A stretch of DNA of 60,849 nucleotides from Lentisphaerota bacterium (GCA_015061745.1 SUWB01000014.1:1-60849), one strand, 5' to 3'. Numbered from the stretch's first letter, positions 1 to 9,356 are shown. The notes: generated from the letters alone by a model not told the origin. Numbers and translations: made by a program.

Positions 1-1
1 G

Positions 2-307
2 CTGTCTGACGGTGAAATGCTCGGAAGCGGCGACTTCAACGGCAACGGCATTGATGATATCCTCATCCGCAAGGGTGACTGGATCTGTGCCTGGCTTGAC
101 GGTACTGCTTCAGAGTATATGGGTATTATCGGCGGCCTGAATGAAAATGACGTGATCGAGGGTATCGGCGACTTCAACAACGACGGAAAAGATGATCTTC
201 TGTTCCGTGGAGCTGATGGCCGTCTCGGTGCTCTGATCGTCAATGGTCCTGATTCCACCGAATGGAAGGGATTTGGAACTGTCGGCAAGGATATCACCAT
301 CTGCTGA
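2..307 (+). CDS. C-terminal end of an FG-GAP/VCBS-type repeat protein (partial)
   Basis: The reading frame is open from the window edge, so the true start lies outside. The visible 102 residues hold two similar blocks, each with an Asp/Asn-rich loop (DFNGNGIDDILIR and DFNNDGKDDLLFR) followed by a stretch with Trp or Leu and Gly. This D-x-N-x-(D/N)-G-x-x-D pattern is the calcium-binding loop of FG-GAP/VCBS beta-propeller repeats, which usually occur in large exported adhesins or carbohydrate-associated proteins. The role of the whole protein cannot be judged from its tail. A hairpin terminator follows 24 bases after the stop. Confidence 0.7.
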   Translation: MSDGEMLGSGDFNGNGIDDILIRKGDWICAWLDGTASEYMGIIGGLNENDVIEGIGDFNNDGKDDLLFRGADGRLGALIVNGPDSTEWKGFGTVGKDITIC

Positions 308-330
308 TAAAACAATCACTCAAACCCGTA

Positions 331-363
331 AAACTCCGGCACATTGGCTGCCGGAGTTTTTTT
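331..363 (+). terminator. Rho-independent terminator
   Basis: An 8-bp arm pair (ACTCCGGC / GCCGGAGT) closes a 9-base loop and is followed by a run of seven T. It separates the repeat-protein gene from the pseudopilin promoter. Confidence 0.85.
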
Positions 364-406
364 ATGGTACAGCAGAGCTTTCCCGGAAGAGGGCTTGATT
401 TATTAT

Positions 407-435
407 TTGCAATTTTTATAAACAGGTGTTATATT
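407..435 (+). promoter_or_regulatory. Sigma-70-like promoter of the pseudopilin/hydrolase pair
   Basis: TTGCAA and TATATT are separated by exactly 17 bp, upstream of the pseudopilin gene at 474. The same arrangement recurs at many gene starts in this window. Confidence 0.6.
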
Positions 436-473
436 AAGGTGTACCCGTGTAATCTAAATTAAGGATATGAGTT

Positions 474-1313
474 ATGAAAAACAGTGTTCTCCCCCTTTTG
501 AAGTGCACCGGAATGGAACAAGTGCAGACAAGCGGAATTTCACCTGCCTGCAGGCAGGTGAAGCCTTACGGCTTCACCTTAATTGAACTCCTTGTCGTTA
601 TTGCTATTATTGCTATACTTGCGGCTATGCTGCTGCCCGCCTTGCAGCAGGCACGCACCCGTGCCAAAGCAACAGGCTGTGTCAGCAATCTGAAACAGGT
701 CGCCACCTACACTCAGACCTACTGCAACGACTTCAATGACTGGGTGCTCCCCCACAGTCTCGCTTACATAAACTCAAAACTTAAAAAGTCTGATGCCTAC
801 GGTACCGATTATGTAAGAGTATCTCCCTATCAGCTCTGGCGTGAAGTGGGTTATATTCCCAACTGGAGTTCTACAAGTTACCCCCGAAATTCATTCCTTT
901 TCTGCCCGGCACTCCCTGATCCGGGTAATGGCTATTACAAACTTTATCAGGGCCGGGTCTACGGAACTTCTCTCGGTATATCTTATGCGACCAAGGGGAA
1001 TCTCCAGAGCAGCAAGACAAGTATGCCCAAACTGACTCAGGTCAAGCATCCCACTAAAAAGGCTTATCAGGCTGATACGATCAGCAGCAATTGGAAACAG
1101 TCTCAATATTTTATCGGAGCCGGTCAGTCTCCCAGCAACGATGGCGGTGCCGCCTGGTCATATCATAACCAGACCGTCAATATTGCCAATCTGGCGGGAG
1201 GTGTTTTCTCTATTAAACAGCAAGGTCAGCGCAGTGCTTTGACCGGTCCCTCAACCTCTCTTACCTGGGAAAGCGATCAGGAAATTCGTTCAAGATTCTT
1301 TTGGAAGGAATAA
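474..1313 (+). CDS. Pseudopilin-like protein with prepilin cleavage/methylation motif
   Basis: The 279-residue product has an unusually long leader of 33 residues, then the type IV prepilin/type II secretion motif at F34-T-L-I-E38 and a hydrophobic helix ([19 protein letters not shown]). Cleavage is expected between G33 and F34, and Glu38 is the conserved +5 residue. The rest is a globular domain with Trp, Tyr and Cys. The C-terminal H-x9-DG signature usual in this family is only partly kept (H near residue 226 followed about ten residues later by Gly-Gly). The leader is encoded by nested palindromes (541-578). The stop lies 3 bases before the large secreted hydrolase at 1317, so the two are surely cotranscribed. 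The family is known for huge expansions in Lentisphaerae and Planctomycetes; the link to its partner enzyme is inferred. Confidence 0.9.
   Translation: MKNSVLPLLKCTGMEQVQTSGISPACRQVKPYGFTLIELLVVIAIIAILAAMLLPALQQARTRAKATGCVSNLKQVATYTQTYCNDFNDWVLPHSLAYINSKLKKSDAYGTDYVRVSPYQLWREVGYIPNWSSTSYPRNSFLFCPALPDPGNGYYKLYQGRVYGTSLGISYATKGNLQSSKTSMPKLTQVKHPTKKAYQADTISSNWKQSQYFIGAGQSPSNDGGAAWSYHNQTVNIANLAGGVFSIKQQGQRSALTGPSTSLTWESDQEIRSRFFWKE
541..578. repeat. Nested palindromes inside the pseudopilin leader
   Basis: Bases 541-560 form a perfect 20-base palindrome (CACCTGCCTG plus its complement). A second inverted repeat with 9-base arms (557-565 and 570-578) overlaps it and runs through the codons of F34 and T35 at the prepilin cleavage site. 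Both are read in frame as leader residues about 23-35. Confidence 0.85.
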
Positions 1314-1316
1314 AAT

Positions 1317-4300
1317 ATGAAAACAACAACTCTTATTTCTGCCGCCTTTCTGGGGACGGCGTTGACAGCAGCTCCTTTCTGTCACTGGGACTTTGAAAAA
1401 GGAGATGCCGCCAAAAAGTACACCTTTTCCACCAACGGTAAGTTCCGCCTCTACTCAAAAGTGGTTCCGGGATTCAAAGGCAACGGCGTCCGGCTGGACG
1501 GCAAGGCCCGTATCGCCACCGGATTCCCCCAGGCAGCTCAGTGGAAAAGTTTTACTTTTGAAATGAAATTCAAACTGGACAACGGTGTGGATGCCAAACG
1601 CGGCAATGCCCTGATCTGCTACGCCAAACACTCCTGGAACCGTTCTCAGTTCATCCTCAAGATCACACCCAAAAGTCAGCTCGAAGCCCGCTTTACTCAG
1701 GATGCAAGAAAAAATGAACTCGTCCTTGCATCAAAGATCCTGAAATTTGAACCCGGAAAATTCTATACCGTCCGGGTCGCCTCTCAGGATGAAGGGGCCC
1801 TGAAAATCTGGCTCGACGGAGAACTTGTGGCCATTAAAGAAAAAGGCTCCTGGGGTATGAACCGTCTGGTGCGTAAAAGCCCCCAGGGATATCCCCTGCT
1901 GACCTTTGGCAACGATATTGCCTCTATTACTTCAGTCTACCGCCCCCTGAACGGCGTGGCAGACGATATCAGGATCTGGAACTCCTTTAAGGAACCCGAT
2001 CTCATCAGTGATGCCCCCGCCGCTGCCGCAGAAACAGGTGCATTGCAAGTCAGCGAAAACAAAGTTGCCCAAACCGGCAAATTCACCGTTCTCGACCGTC
2101 CCGGCGTGGCTTTGGGCAGTTTCATCCGCCCCGAACAGAAGTTCCTGGATGCCGCCGCCAGTGCCGAAGTCAAACTGACAAAGAGTGATCTTGTCGTCAA
2201 GGTCAAAGCTCCTATTGCCGCCGGAACTCAGCTTTACCTCAAGCCCGGAGCCACTTGGAGCGGCGACGTGATCGAATTTTTTATCTGTCCCGATCCTGCC
2301 AATGGAGAATATTTCCAGTACGGTGCCAATGTTTCAGGCTTCAAAGCAGCTATGAAATTCACTCCCACCGGAACGATGAAACGGGACTTCAAGAGCAAAA
2401 GCATCATCAAAAGTGCCGTTTTTTCCGACCGCTGGGAAGCTGAATTCACCATTCCCCGTGCCGAATTGGGCCTTGCCGGAAACATCGACGGCAAAATCGC
2501 CACCGCCAACTTCACCCGTACCGGTAAAACCGGCGGCGGGCAATCCACCTGGGCCCCTGTGGGTTCCACTTTTCATACACCTTCCCGGTTCCGGCAGCTG
2601 GTGTTCGGTTCTTTCAAAAACGCTCTCTTGAATAAACTTGCCGCAAGTAAAAGCGAATTCAACGCCATTAAAGGCGGCAAAGCCGAACTGCGTAAAACCA
2701 TTGCCTCTGAACTGGAAACTATCGCCAAAAGGATCAATGCCGAAGGAAACAAAAAAGAGGCCTTTGCCCCCCTTGCCGCTGCCATTGACCGTATGGTGCT
2801 GCGTTACACCCAGCTGAAGTTTTCAGGGACCCCCAATCTGCTCTGGCGTCCCGCTCTGGAATGGGGCAACGATATACAGGTTTCATCTCTGTCTCAGCCC
2901 CTTAAAAAGATCTCTTTCACCCTGCCGCAGAACAGCTTTGGCTACACCGGATTTGTTTTCAGCAACCTGACGGACAAACCTTTCCTGGGACAGATCAAAT
3001 GTTTCTCACCGTTCCGGGTGGAAAAGAAAAGCATTTACAATTCTTTCAACAACACCGCTTGGGGCGATACCGGATTCCCTTATAATAATGTCTCCTTTTT
3101 TGAAGCTTTGCCCCTTGTGGCAGGCGGAACCGTTCACGACCCCTTGCTGCCTCTGCATCTCAATACCCTGCTCCGGGCAGGAGCCAATGAATCCAAACAG
3201 ATCTGGATGCGTTTCAGCACCAAAGGGATGAAACCCGGCAAGTACACCTGCCTTATGGTGCTCAAACCCTCTTATACCGGCTTTACCCCCATTGAGGTCC
3301 CTGTGGAAGTCAATGTGACCAAAGTCGATCTCAAAGATATCAAACTGGACTCATTTCACTACTCTTACATCAACAGTGCCTCTCCTGTGGACGGACTGCT
3401 CAAATTTTTCGTTGAGCGAGATGTCAATGTCATCTACTCCGGATCCGCTTTCGGGCAGGTGCGGATGAATGTCTATCCCAAAACCGACAAAGAGGGCAAT
3501 ATCCTTTCCTATGGAGATTACTCCAGTTTTGAAAGAGTCATCGAAGCCAAGATCAAACTGGGTATGGACAAAAAGCGTATCAAACTTCTCTGCTTCCTCG
3601 AATTGCCTGCTTACGGTATGCATATCCCCGAACAGAAAGGGAAATATACCTTTGGTTCACCTGCCTGGAAAAAAGGTTTCAAGAGTTTCCTCTATCACTT
3701 CACCGGCACTATGGAAAAGAAATACGGCATCACCAAAGATCGGATCTTTTTCTATACCGTTGATGAACCCGACGGCGATATCAAAGATCCCAAGAGCCGG
3801 ATGTACAAAGCCTATCTCTCAGGTAAATACATCAAAGAAGCCGGTAAAGAATTCCAGACTATGGTCAATCCCCACCCCAACTTTTTGCGGGGAAAAGACC
3901 TGAGTGCATTGAAAAAACTGTGCGAAGTCTACGATGTCTTTGAACTTTACCGTCCCGGTCTCGGCAAAGAACAGCTGGCCGCCGCAAAGGCTTGCAACAA
4001 GACGATCTGGACTTACGGTATCTATCAGAAAACCACCTCTCCCGAAGTCTACCGCAGAGAATACTGGCAGAGCTTGCGGGACGGTTTCTCCTCTATGGTC
4101 GCCTACTGGCACTTTGAAGGTCACGCCGGCGGTGACGGATTCAATTCCGAAGACGGTGTCAGAAACCGGGCCGACTACGGCAGCGTTTTCGTGGATATGG
4201 ATATGGGAACTTTGCTTACTTCACGCCGGGAAGAAGCCCACGCCCTCGGCTTTGAAGATTACAAACTTGCCGAATTCTGTCGCCGGGCCCTCAAAAAGAA

Positions 4301-4424
4301 GCCCGACGCCGCTCTGCAGAAAGAGCTTGATTCAATTATCCTCAAAGGCTCCGGTGCCGATATGCCCGGTATGGAAAAATGCCGCCTGCAGCTTTTGAAA
4401 CTGGCTGAAAAACTTGCCAGATAA
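1317..4424 (+). CDS. Secreted LamG / CBM9-like / DUF4091-type glycoside hydrolase-like protein
   Basis: This 1035-residue protein begins with a signal peptide (about residues 1-18, ending TALTAA). Residues 20-235 look like a LamG/concanavalin-type jelly roll (HWDFEKG, GNGVRLDG, ITSVYRPLNGVADDIRIW). Residues 260-435 resemble a CBM9/DOMON-like domain (GDVIEFFICPDP, WEAEFTIPRAELG). From about 500 onward there is a beta-rich domain and a TIM-barrel-like part containing FYTVDEPDGD, where the Asp-Glu pair is the probable catalytic region, and WHFEGHAGGDGFNSEDG, as in DUF4091-type proteins. It probably acts on a polysaccharide outside the cell or in the periplasm; the substrate is unknown. It lies 3 bases behind the pseudopilin gene in one transcription unit and is followed by a terminator. 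Confidence 0.8.
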   Translation: MKTTTLISAAFLGTALTAAPFCHWDFEKGDAAKKYTFSTNGKFRLYSKVVPGFKGNGVRLDGKARIATGFPQAAQWKSFTFEMKFKLDNGVDAKRGNALICYAKHSWNRSQFILKITPKSQLEARFTQDARKNELVLASKILKFEPGKFYTVRVASQDEGALKIWLDGELVAIKEKGSWGMNRLVRKSPQGYPLLTFGNDIASITSVYRPLNGVADDIRIWNSFKEPDLISDAPAAAAETGALQVSENKVAQTGKFTVLDRPGVALGSFIRPEQKFLDAAASAEVKLTKSDLVVKVKAPIAAGTQLYLKPGATWSGDVIEFFICPDPANGEYFQYGANVSGFKAAMKFTPTGTMKRDFKSKSIIKSAVFSDRWEAEFTIPRAELGLAGNIDGKIATANFTRTGKTGGGQSTWAPVGSTFHTPSRFRQLVFGSFKNALLNKLAASKSEFNAIKGGKAELRKTIASELETIAKRINAEGNKKEAFAPLAAAIDRMVLRYTQLKFSGTPNLLWRPALEWGNDIQVSSLSQPLKKISFTLPQNSFGYTGFVFSNLTDKPFLGQIKCFSPFRVEKKSIYNSFNNTAWGDTGFPYNNVSFFEALPLVAGGTVHDPLLPLHLNTLLRAGANESKQIWMRFSTKGMKPGKYTCLMVLKPSYTGFTPIEVPVEVNVTKVDLKDIKLDSFHYSYINSASPVDGLLKFFVERDVNVIYSGSAFGQVRMNVYPKTDKEGNILSYGDYSSFERVIEAKIKLGMDKKRIKLLCFLELPAYGMHIPEQKGKYTFGSPAWKKGFKSFLYHFTGTMEKKYGITKDRIFFYTVDEPDGDIKDPKSRMYKAYLSGKYIKEAGKEFQTMVNPHPNFLRGKDLSALKKLCEVYDVFELYRPGLGKEQLAAAKACNKTIWTYGIYQKTTSPEVYRREYWQSLRDGFSSMVAYWHFEGHAGGDGFNSEDGVRNRADYGSVFVDMDMGTLLTSRREEAHALGFEDYKLAEFCRRALKKKPDAALQKELDSIILKGSGADMPGMEKCRLQLLKLAEKLAR

Positions 4425-4441
4425 CACCTTGTTTTCTTACT

Positions 4442-4468
4442 GCCGTCCCTTTCCGGGGCGGCTTTTTT
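4442..4468 (+). terminator. Rho-independent terminator
   Basis: An 8-bp GC-rich stem (GCCGTCCC / GGGGCGGC, with one G-T pair), a 5-base loop and six T follow the hydrolase gene. Confidence 0.75.
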
Positions 4469-4508
4469 ATTCCCCCTCCGGAAAAGTTGCTGTTTACAGC
4501 ACCGTTGC

Positions 4509-4537
4509 TTGAAAAAAACATCAACCGGTGCTATGTT
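4509..4537 (+). promoter_or_regulatory. Sigma-70-like promoter of the amidotransferase operon
   Basis: TTGAAA, a 17-bp spacer and TATGTT stand about 80 bases upstream of the first gene. Confidence 0.6.
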
Positions 4538-4615
4538 ATAAGCAAGTTACAACAATATGGCAAGGTACGGATTTTTTGATACAGGTGCTTTGCTTAAACA
4601 GGAGAATTTCAAACT

Positions 4616-5647
4616 ATGTGTAATATGGCAGCCTATGCAGGCCGGAAAGCCGCCGCCCCTATTCTTTTCCGTATGCTCCAGAGCCAGGAAGGCCTGGGCG
4701 GAGGACACTACAACGGTATCGCTACGATCCACGAAGGTAAAATCCATATGATCAAGGTGATCGGCTCCACTGCCGATCTGCTGCGCCGTCATCCTGAAGT
4801 CCTTGAACTGCCCGGTACCGTGGGGATCGCCCACAGCCGCACCCCCGGAATCGACTCCGATGAATGGGCTCAGCCTTTCTTTGCTCACGATGAAGAGCTG
4901 ATTTACTGCGCCAACGGTGCTGCCGGACGTTTCAAACGCAACAATTGCAACGCCGCCTATGACCTTGATAAATCTGAAGGTATCCGCTACCGGACTCTTG
5001 TTGAAAAACCCGCTGAAGGATATCCTGTGATGAATGACGGCTGCGGTGTCCACAGCTCTGAAATCGTCGCTAATCTGGTGCGCCGTTTCCATAAAACCGG
5101 GCTCCCTGTCCGGCAGGCAATGGGCAAGGCCTGTGCTGAATTGAAATCCGAGATCGCCGCTCTGGCACTGGCTGTGAATGAACCCGATACCGTTTCCGCC
5201 ATCCGCATCAATCAGCCTCTTATGTGGGGCCGCAAAGAAGACGGCTTCTATCTTGCCACTTCCGCCTTTGCTCTGGAAAATGAAAATATCAACTGGATCA
5301 ATCCTGTGCCTGCCGCCTCTCTGATGACAATGGGACGGGATAAGATCGAGTTTGAAGCCTATGAGGATTATATCCCCTACTTTGCCGGATGCAATCCCCT
5401 GACTGCTGTTAATGCCGCACTTGATGCTATGCTTGACAGCGGTAAAGATTTCTGCGTGCAGGATTTCTGTGAAGAAGCCCGTAAATGCTGGCCCGAAGAT
5501 AAGATGGCCGTGACAAATATGACCGTCTATGAATATCTCCGTGAAAAAGTTCACAGCAACGTTATCGAAAGTTTCACCATCGACTCTCCCGGATCCGGTG
5601 CCGGGCTTATCGCTCCCCAGACCCGGTTCAGAAAAATCCGCAGCTGA
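4616..5647 (+). CDS. Class II glutamine amidotransferase
   Basis: The 343-residue protein starts MCNM, so Cys2 becomes the N-terminal nucleophile after Met removal, as in class II (Ntn) amidotransferases such as the GlmS and PurF glutaminase domains. Further family marks are GHYNGIA, GIAHSRTPG and YCANGAAG near residues 30-105, which form the glutamine pocket. There is no sugar isomerase (SIS) or phosphoribosyltransferase domain behind it, so it is neither full GlmS nor PurF; the acceptor of the ammonia is unknown. A good ribosome site (AGGAG) lies 10 bases upstream. It is the first gene of an operon with an MFS transporter and a GH36-like enzyme, which suggests a job in using or modifying an amino sugar. 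That is inference. Confidence 0.8.
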   Translation: MCNMAAYAGRKAAAPILFRMLQSQEGLGGGHYNGIATIHEGKIHMIKVIGSTADLLRRHPEVLELPGTVGIAHSRTPGIDSDEWAQPFFAHDEELIYCANGAAGRFKRNNCNAAYDLDKSEGIRYRTLVEKPAEGYPVMNDGCGVHSSEIVANLVRRFHKTGLPVRQAMGKACAELKSEIAALALAVNEPDTVSAIRINQPLMWGRKEDGFYLATSAFALENENINWINPVPAASLMTMGRDKIEFEAYEDYIPYFAGCNPLTAVNAALDAMLDSGKDFCVQDFCEEARKCWPEDKMAVTNMTVYEYLREKVHSNVIESFTIDSPGSGAGLIAPQTRFRKIRS

Positions 5648-5659
5648 TCTTTGGGGATT

Positions 5660-6883
5660 ATGACTCAGAATATCAATTGGAAACGCAACCTCTGGGCCGT
5701 GTGGCTTTCCCAGTTTCTCTCTCTGTCGGGATTCGGGATGTGCGGCCCTTTCATACCGCTCTTTATCAAAGATAAACTCGGTGTGGCCGATGATGCCGAA
5801 AGAGGGGCTCTGGTGGCGGCCTTTACCTTTGCCGGTATGGTCAGTTTGTGCGTTGCCAATATTTTCTGGGGGATGCTGGCCGACCGTTTCGGCAGAAAAC
5901 TGATGCTCCTGCGGGCAAGTTACGGAACGGCTCTCTTTTATCCCCTGATGGCCTTTTCACCTTCTGTGACCTGGCTCATCATCTTCCGGGCCTGGTCGGC
6001 TCTTTTTACGGGCACTGTGAATCCCGCCCAGACGCTTCTGGTGAGTACGGCTCCGCCTGAACGGCACGGCTATGTGCTGGGCGTGATCAGTACCGCCGTA
6101 TGGAGCGGTAATCTGACCGGATATCTTCTTGGGGGGATCATTGTAGAAATCTGGGGATACACAACTGCCTTTATGTGCTGTTCCCTGCTTTACTTTGTCA
6201 GTGGTCTGCTGGTTCAGCTGGTGGTCAAAGAAAACTTCGTTCCGCCGGTCAAGGAAGGAAAAACAAAGAAAAAAAGTGCTCTTTCCCGGGATATTTGGGC
6301 CCCCGGAGTCATTGCTATGCTGGTAATGTTTCTCCTGATGGGAGCCGGAAGACGTATCGATCAGCCCTTTGTCGCTATGCTTGTCGAACTGGTCAACGGT
6401 GAAAAAGGAGCCGCTTTTTATACTGGACTCATCAGCGGTGCCGGAGCCGTGGGCGGCGTGATCGCCGGTTTCGGATTCGGAGCTTTGAGTGATCGTTATC
6501 CTCCTGAAAAAATGCTCCCCTGGATCATTGTTGCTGCGGCAATCTGTTCTGCCTGGCAGGGATGTTCCAACAATGTTTGGTTTTTGGGGGCAGGGCGGTT
6601 CTTTTATTACTTTGTGGCAGGAGGTATGCAGCCGATGATGCTGATCTTGCTGTCACGCCGGACAAGTCCCGAAAACAAAGGGACCTTTTTCGGGTGGTCG
6701 GCAAGTGTCAATACTGCCGGAGGGATCTTTGCTGCTGTCATCAGCGGTTTTATTGTGTTCAACTGGGGGATCCGGGCGGTCTTTATCGCCGGATGTATCC
6801 TGCTGCTGTTTATGCTTGTGCCGGGCTGGAAGATTTTTTCAGGTGCCGGGAAATCAAAAGGAAAAGTGAAAAATGAAACTTGA
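5660..6883 (+). CDS. MFS transporter
   Basis: The 407-residue product has about twelve hydrophobic segments. The loop after the second one reads WGMLADRFGRKLM, the classic major facilitator motif A, and a matching loop lies in the second half (GALSDRYPPEKM). The frame opens with TTG at 5651, but the ATG at 5660 gives the usual short cytoplasmic tail (MTQNINWKRN) and has a GGGG ribosome site. It starts 12 bases after the amidotransferase and overlaps the next gene by 11 bases. Position between an amidotransferase and a glycosidase suggests uptake of an oligosaccharide or amino sugar; the direction and substrate are not visible. Confidence 0.85.
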   Translation: MTQNINWKRNLWAVWLSQFLSLSGFGMCGPFIPLFIKDKLGVADDAERGALVAAFTFAGMVSLCVANIFWGMLADRFGRKLMLLRASYGTALFYPLMAFSPSVTWLIIFRAWSALFTGTVNPAQTLLVSTAPPERHGYVLGVISTAVWSGNLTGYLLGGIIVEIWGYTTAFMCCSLLYFVSGLLVQLVVKENFVPPVKEGKTKKKSALSRDIWAPGVIAMLVMFLLMGAGRRIDQPFVAMLVELVNGEKGAAFYTGLISGAGAVGGVIAGFGFGALSDRYPPEKMLPWIIVAAAICSAWQGCSNNVWFLGAGRFFYYFVAGGMQPMMLILLSRRTSPENKGTFFGWSASVNTAGGIFAAVISGFIVFNWGIRAVFIAGCILLLFMLVPGWKIFSGAGKSKGKVKNET

Positions 6884-9305
6884 GATACAGAAAAAAAGTC
6901 TTGTTGTTTCAACCGCTGAAGGTTTGGAAAAGAAGTTTTTATTTCCCGCCGTCGCCATTTCTGTCAGAGGCGAACGTATCGAGGCAGCAACTGCCGTCAA
7001 AGCTCCGGTCCGCTTTGGCAAAAGCATCTCTGCTGTGTATCGTGACGGCGGAATCGAATTTGAAGTCCGGGTCACTCCCGGTAAGGGCAACTGGTTTTTC
7101 AAAGAGGTGACTTTTAGAGCTTCTGAAGAATTGCCGACACCCGATTATGTGGAATTGGACCGTCAGAAAATCCCCGCCGGAGGAATGAAACTCCGGGGAT
7201 ATATTGTCTCCGGAAAAATGACAGGACGTCCCGGAGCCGAGGAAGAAGGCGGCGGACTTCAGCCCGGATGCGGCTATCCCGTTATGGGAAAAGAGCTCTT
7301 TGCCGGAGTGGAGCATCCGGCAGCTTTCAGTTCTGTCAATGATGACAAAACCTACTCCTTGCGTCAGCATCCTGTGTGGCAGAAAAATCAAATCGTCTGC
7401 TGCCGGGCTGTGACCGGTCTGGACAGCAATCCCGAGGAACTGTTTTACTCTTATCTTGACACGATCCGTATCCCTGCACTCAAGAAACCTCTTGTCTCTT
7501 TCTGCTCCTTTTGGAGCGATCCTTATCTGGGGAACTATGAATATGATGTGAATCCCGGTAATTACTCCAGTCTGGTCAACGCTTTTTCCGCTTTGGGGAT
7601 CCGGCCTGAAGTTTATACCCTCGATGCCGGCTGGCACGACCGCCGTTCATTTTTCAAGGCCAAAAAGGCTTTCGGCGGCAACGCAGGACTCAAAAAGGTG
7701 GGACAGCTTTTCCGGGAACACGGGGCGGAACTTTCTTTGTGGGTCTCTCACAACGGTCCTATGGGAATGGATTGGGATTTTCTCAAGAGCAAAGGGATCG
7801 CTGTCGGGGCAGGGGAAAGTGCCGCCTATTGCGGCGATCACTACGGCGTGCTTCTTGATCCCAAACTTGAAAAGGAACTCTGCAAGCGTTTCTGCGAACT
7901 TGCTTCACCGGAATACGGTGCCGTTCACTTCAAGATCGACTGGGACAACGATTGTTCCACAACGCCGGAATTCAACGAAAAGTATCCCACCCGCGATCAC
8001 GTTCGTGAGGGAAGTATAGATGCAATGATCCGTATCAGCAAAGCTATGCGCCAGGTGAACCCCAATGTGGTCATCCGCAACGGCTGGTGGCCTTCCCCCT
8101 GGTGGCTGATGACTGTGAATCACGTTTTTCTGGCAGACTCCGGGGATTCAGAGTATGCAACCTATCCTGCCCTGACCCAGCGGGCCGCCGCTGCCAATCA
8201 CCGGGATTTGATGTATTATATAGAACTGCGCCGGGATGGTTCACTTGTTCCGCCTGATGCTTTTGACAATCACGAATTTCCCCACGCCAGACGGAATCCC
8301 TTTTGCGAGTTTCCCGGTGACTGGGCCGATACCTGTATGTGGGCGGTGCTCCGGGGGGCTTCCTATCTGCCTATGACACTGCAGCCGGAATCCCTTGAGG
8401 ATTGGCAGGCGGATATTCTCAGGAAAACCCTTGCTTTTGCCCGTAAGAACGCTTCTTCCATCTATACCGGCAACTCCCGTATGGTAGGGGGCAACCCCAA
8501 TGCCGGAGAGATCTACGGTTTTGCTCATCGCAAGGGCAAAAAGCAGATATTCCTTGCTTTGCGGAATCCTGCACCCACGGTTCAGGAATATACTGTTGAT
8601 ACAGGATTTCCCCATCAGGTGCAGATCTATCCTGACTTCCGGCGTGTCCAAGTCGGGGAAAAGCTCATTTTCGGCCCCCACGAAGTGAAGCTGATCGCCG
8701 GAACTCTTGATAAGGTCGATTTGCCCAGCGAAACTCCTTTTATGGCCGACGCCGGAAAGGTGTGGCTGCCCAACAGTGAACGTCCGGGAGTCAAAGAGAT
8801 CTATTGTCTGCCCGAACTGGAAGCTCTGGGATGTCAGTTCCGCAAAGGAGAAAAAGGAGTGGAGGCCGAATTCGGCGTGCGTGTCCCTTACAGGATCAGA
8901 AACAGCCGTCTGCTGCTTACTCTGCGTAATTGCGGGGAAGCCGTCCCGGAAATCAGATTGCGCTATTCCCGTTACGAAGGCTGGCACAAGGTCAGTGCCT
9001 ATACCTTCCCGGTGAGGGAGGTTCCTGTCGGCGTGCCCGGTTACGGAGAAAGTAAGAATCCGGATATGACTTGTGATCCCGGCTGCCGCTACTATGTGTT
9101 TGATGTTCCTCAGGGCGGTGAAGCTTTCTTTAACCTTGAGATCAACGGCGTTGAACTGGAGCAAAAGGATATTTCCCTCTTTTATGCAGGCAGTATGGCT
9201 CCCGCCAGAGCTCCCGAAGCTGAAAGTTGGAAGTGTTCCCTGCTTCACGGAGCTCCGCCGCCGGCAAATCCGGAAGGTTTTTCCATTGCAAAGCAGCTGA
9301 TTTAA
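6873..9305 (+). CDS. GH36-like alpha-galactosidase family enzyme, cytoplasmic
   Basis: This 810-residue protein has no signal peptide. The central TIM barrel (about residues 200-540) shows the GH36/melibiase pattern: EVYTLDAGWHDRR, LSLWVSHNGPMG, then FKIDWD, where D356 fits the catalytic nucleophile, and LADSGDSE, where D422 or D425 fits the acid/base. The N-terminal third is beta-rich and the C-terminal part has beta-sandwich character. Known members hydrolyse alpha-galactosides or alpha-N-acetylgalactosaminides; the exact sugar is unknown. The start overlaps the MFS gene by 11 bases with AAGGAAAAG as ribosome site, so translation is probably coupled. It most likely cuts a sugar imported by the neighbouring transporter. 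Confidence 0.8.
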   Translation: MKLEIQKKSLVVSTAEGLEKKFLFPAVAISVRGERIEAATAVKAPVRFGKSISAVYRDGGIEFEVRVTPGKGNWFFKEVTFRASEELPTPDYVELDRQKIPAGGMKLRGYIVSGKMTGRPGAEEEGGGLQPGCGYPVMGKELFAGVEHPAAFSSVNDDKTYSLRQHPVWQKNQIVCCRAVTGLDSNPEELFYSYLDTIRIPALKKPLVSFCSFWSDPYLGNYEYDVNPGNYSSLVNAFSALGIRPEVYTLDAGWHDRRSFFKAKKAFGGNAGLKKVGQLFREHGAELSLWVSHNGPMGMDWDFLKSKGIAVGAGESAAYCGDHYGVLLDPKLEKELCKRFCELASPEYGAVHFKIDWDNDCSTTPEFNEKYPTRDHVREGSIDAMIRISKAMRQVNPNVVIRNGWWPSPWWLMTVNHVFLADSGDSEYATYPALTQRAAAANHRDLMYYIELRRDGSLVPPDAFDNHEFPHARRNPFCEFPGDWADTCMWAVLRGASYLPMTLQPESLEDWQADILRKTLAFARKNASSIYTGNSRMVGGNPNAGEIYGFAHRKGKKQIFLALRNPAPTVQEYTVDTGFPHQVQIYPDFRRVQVGEKLIFGPHEVKLIAGTLDKVDLPSETPFMADAGKVWLPNSERPGVKEIYCLPELEALGCQFRKGEKGVEAEFGVRVPYRIRNSRLLLTLRNCGEAVPEIRLRYSRYEGWHKVSAYTFPVREVPVGVPGYGESKNPDMTCDPGCRYYVFDVPQGGEAFFNLEINGVELEQKDISLFYAGSMAPARAPEAESWKCSLLHGAPPPANPEGFSIAKQLI

Positions 9306-9356
9306 TGGAAAAGTAAAGTTTTTTTGAAAAAAAACAGAAAAAAAAAGAAAATTGAC

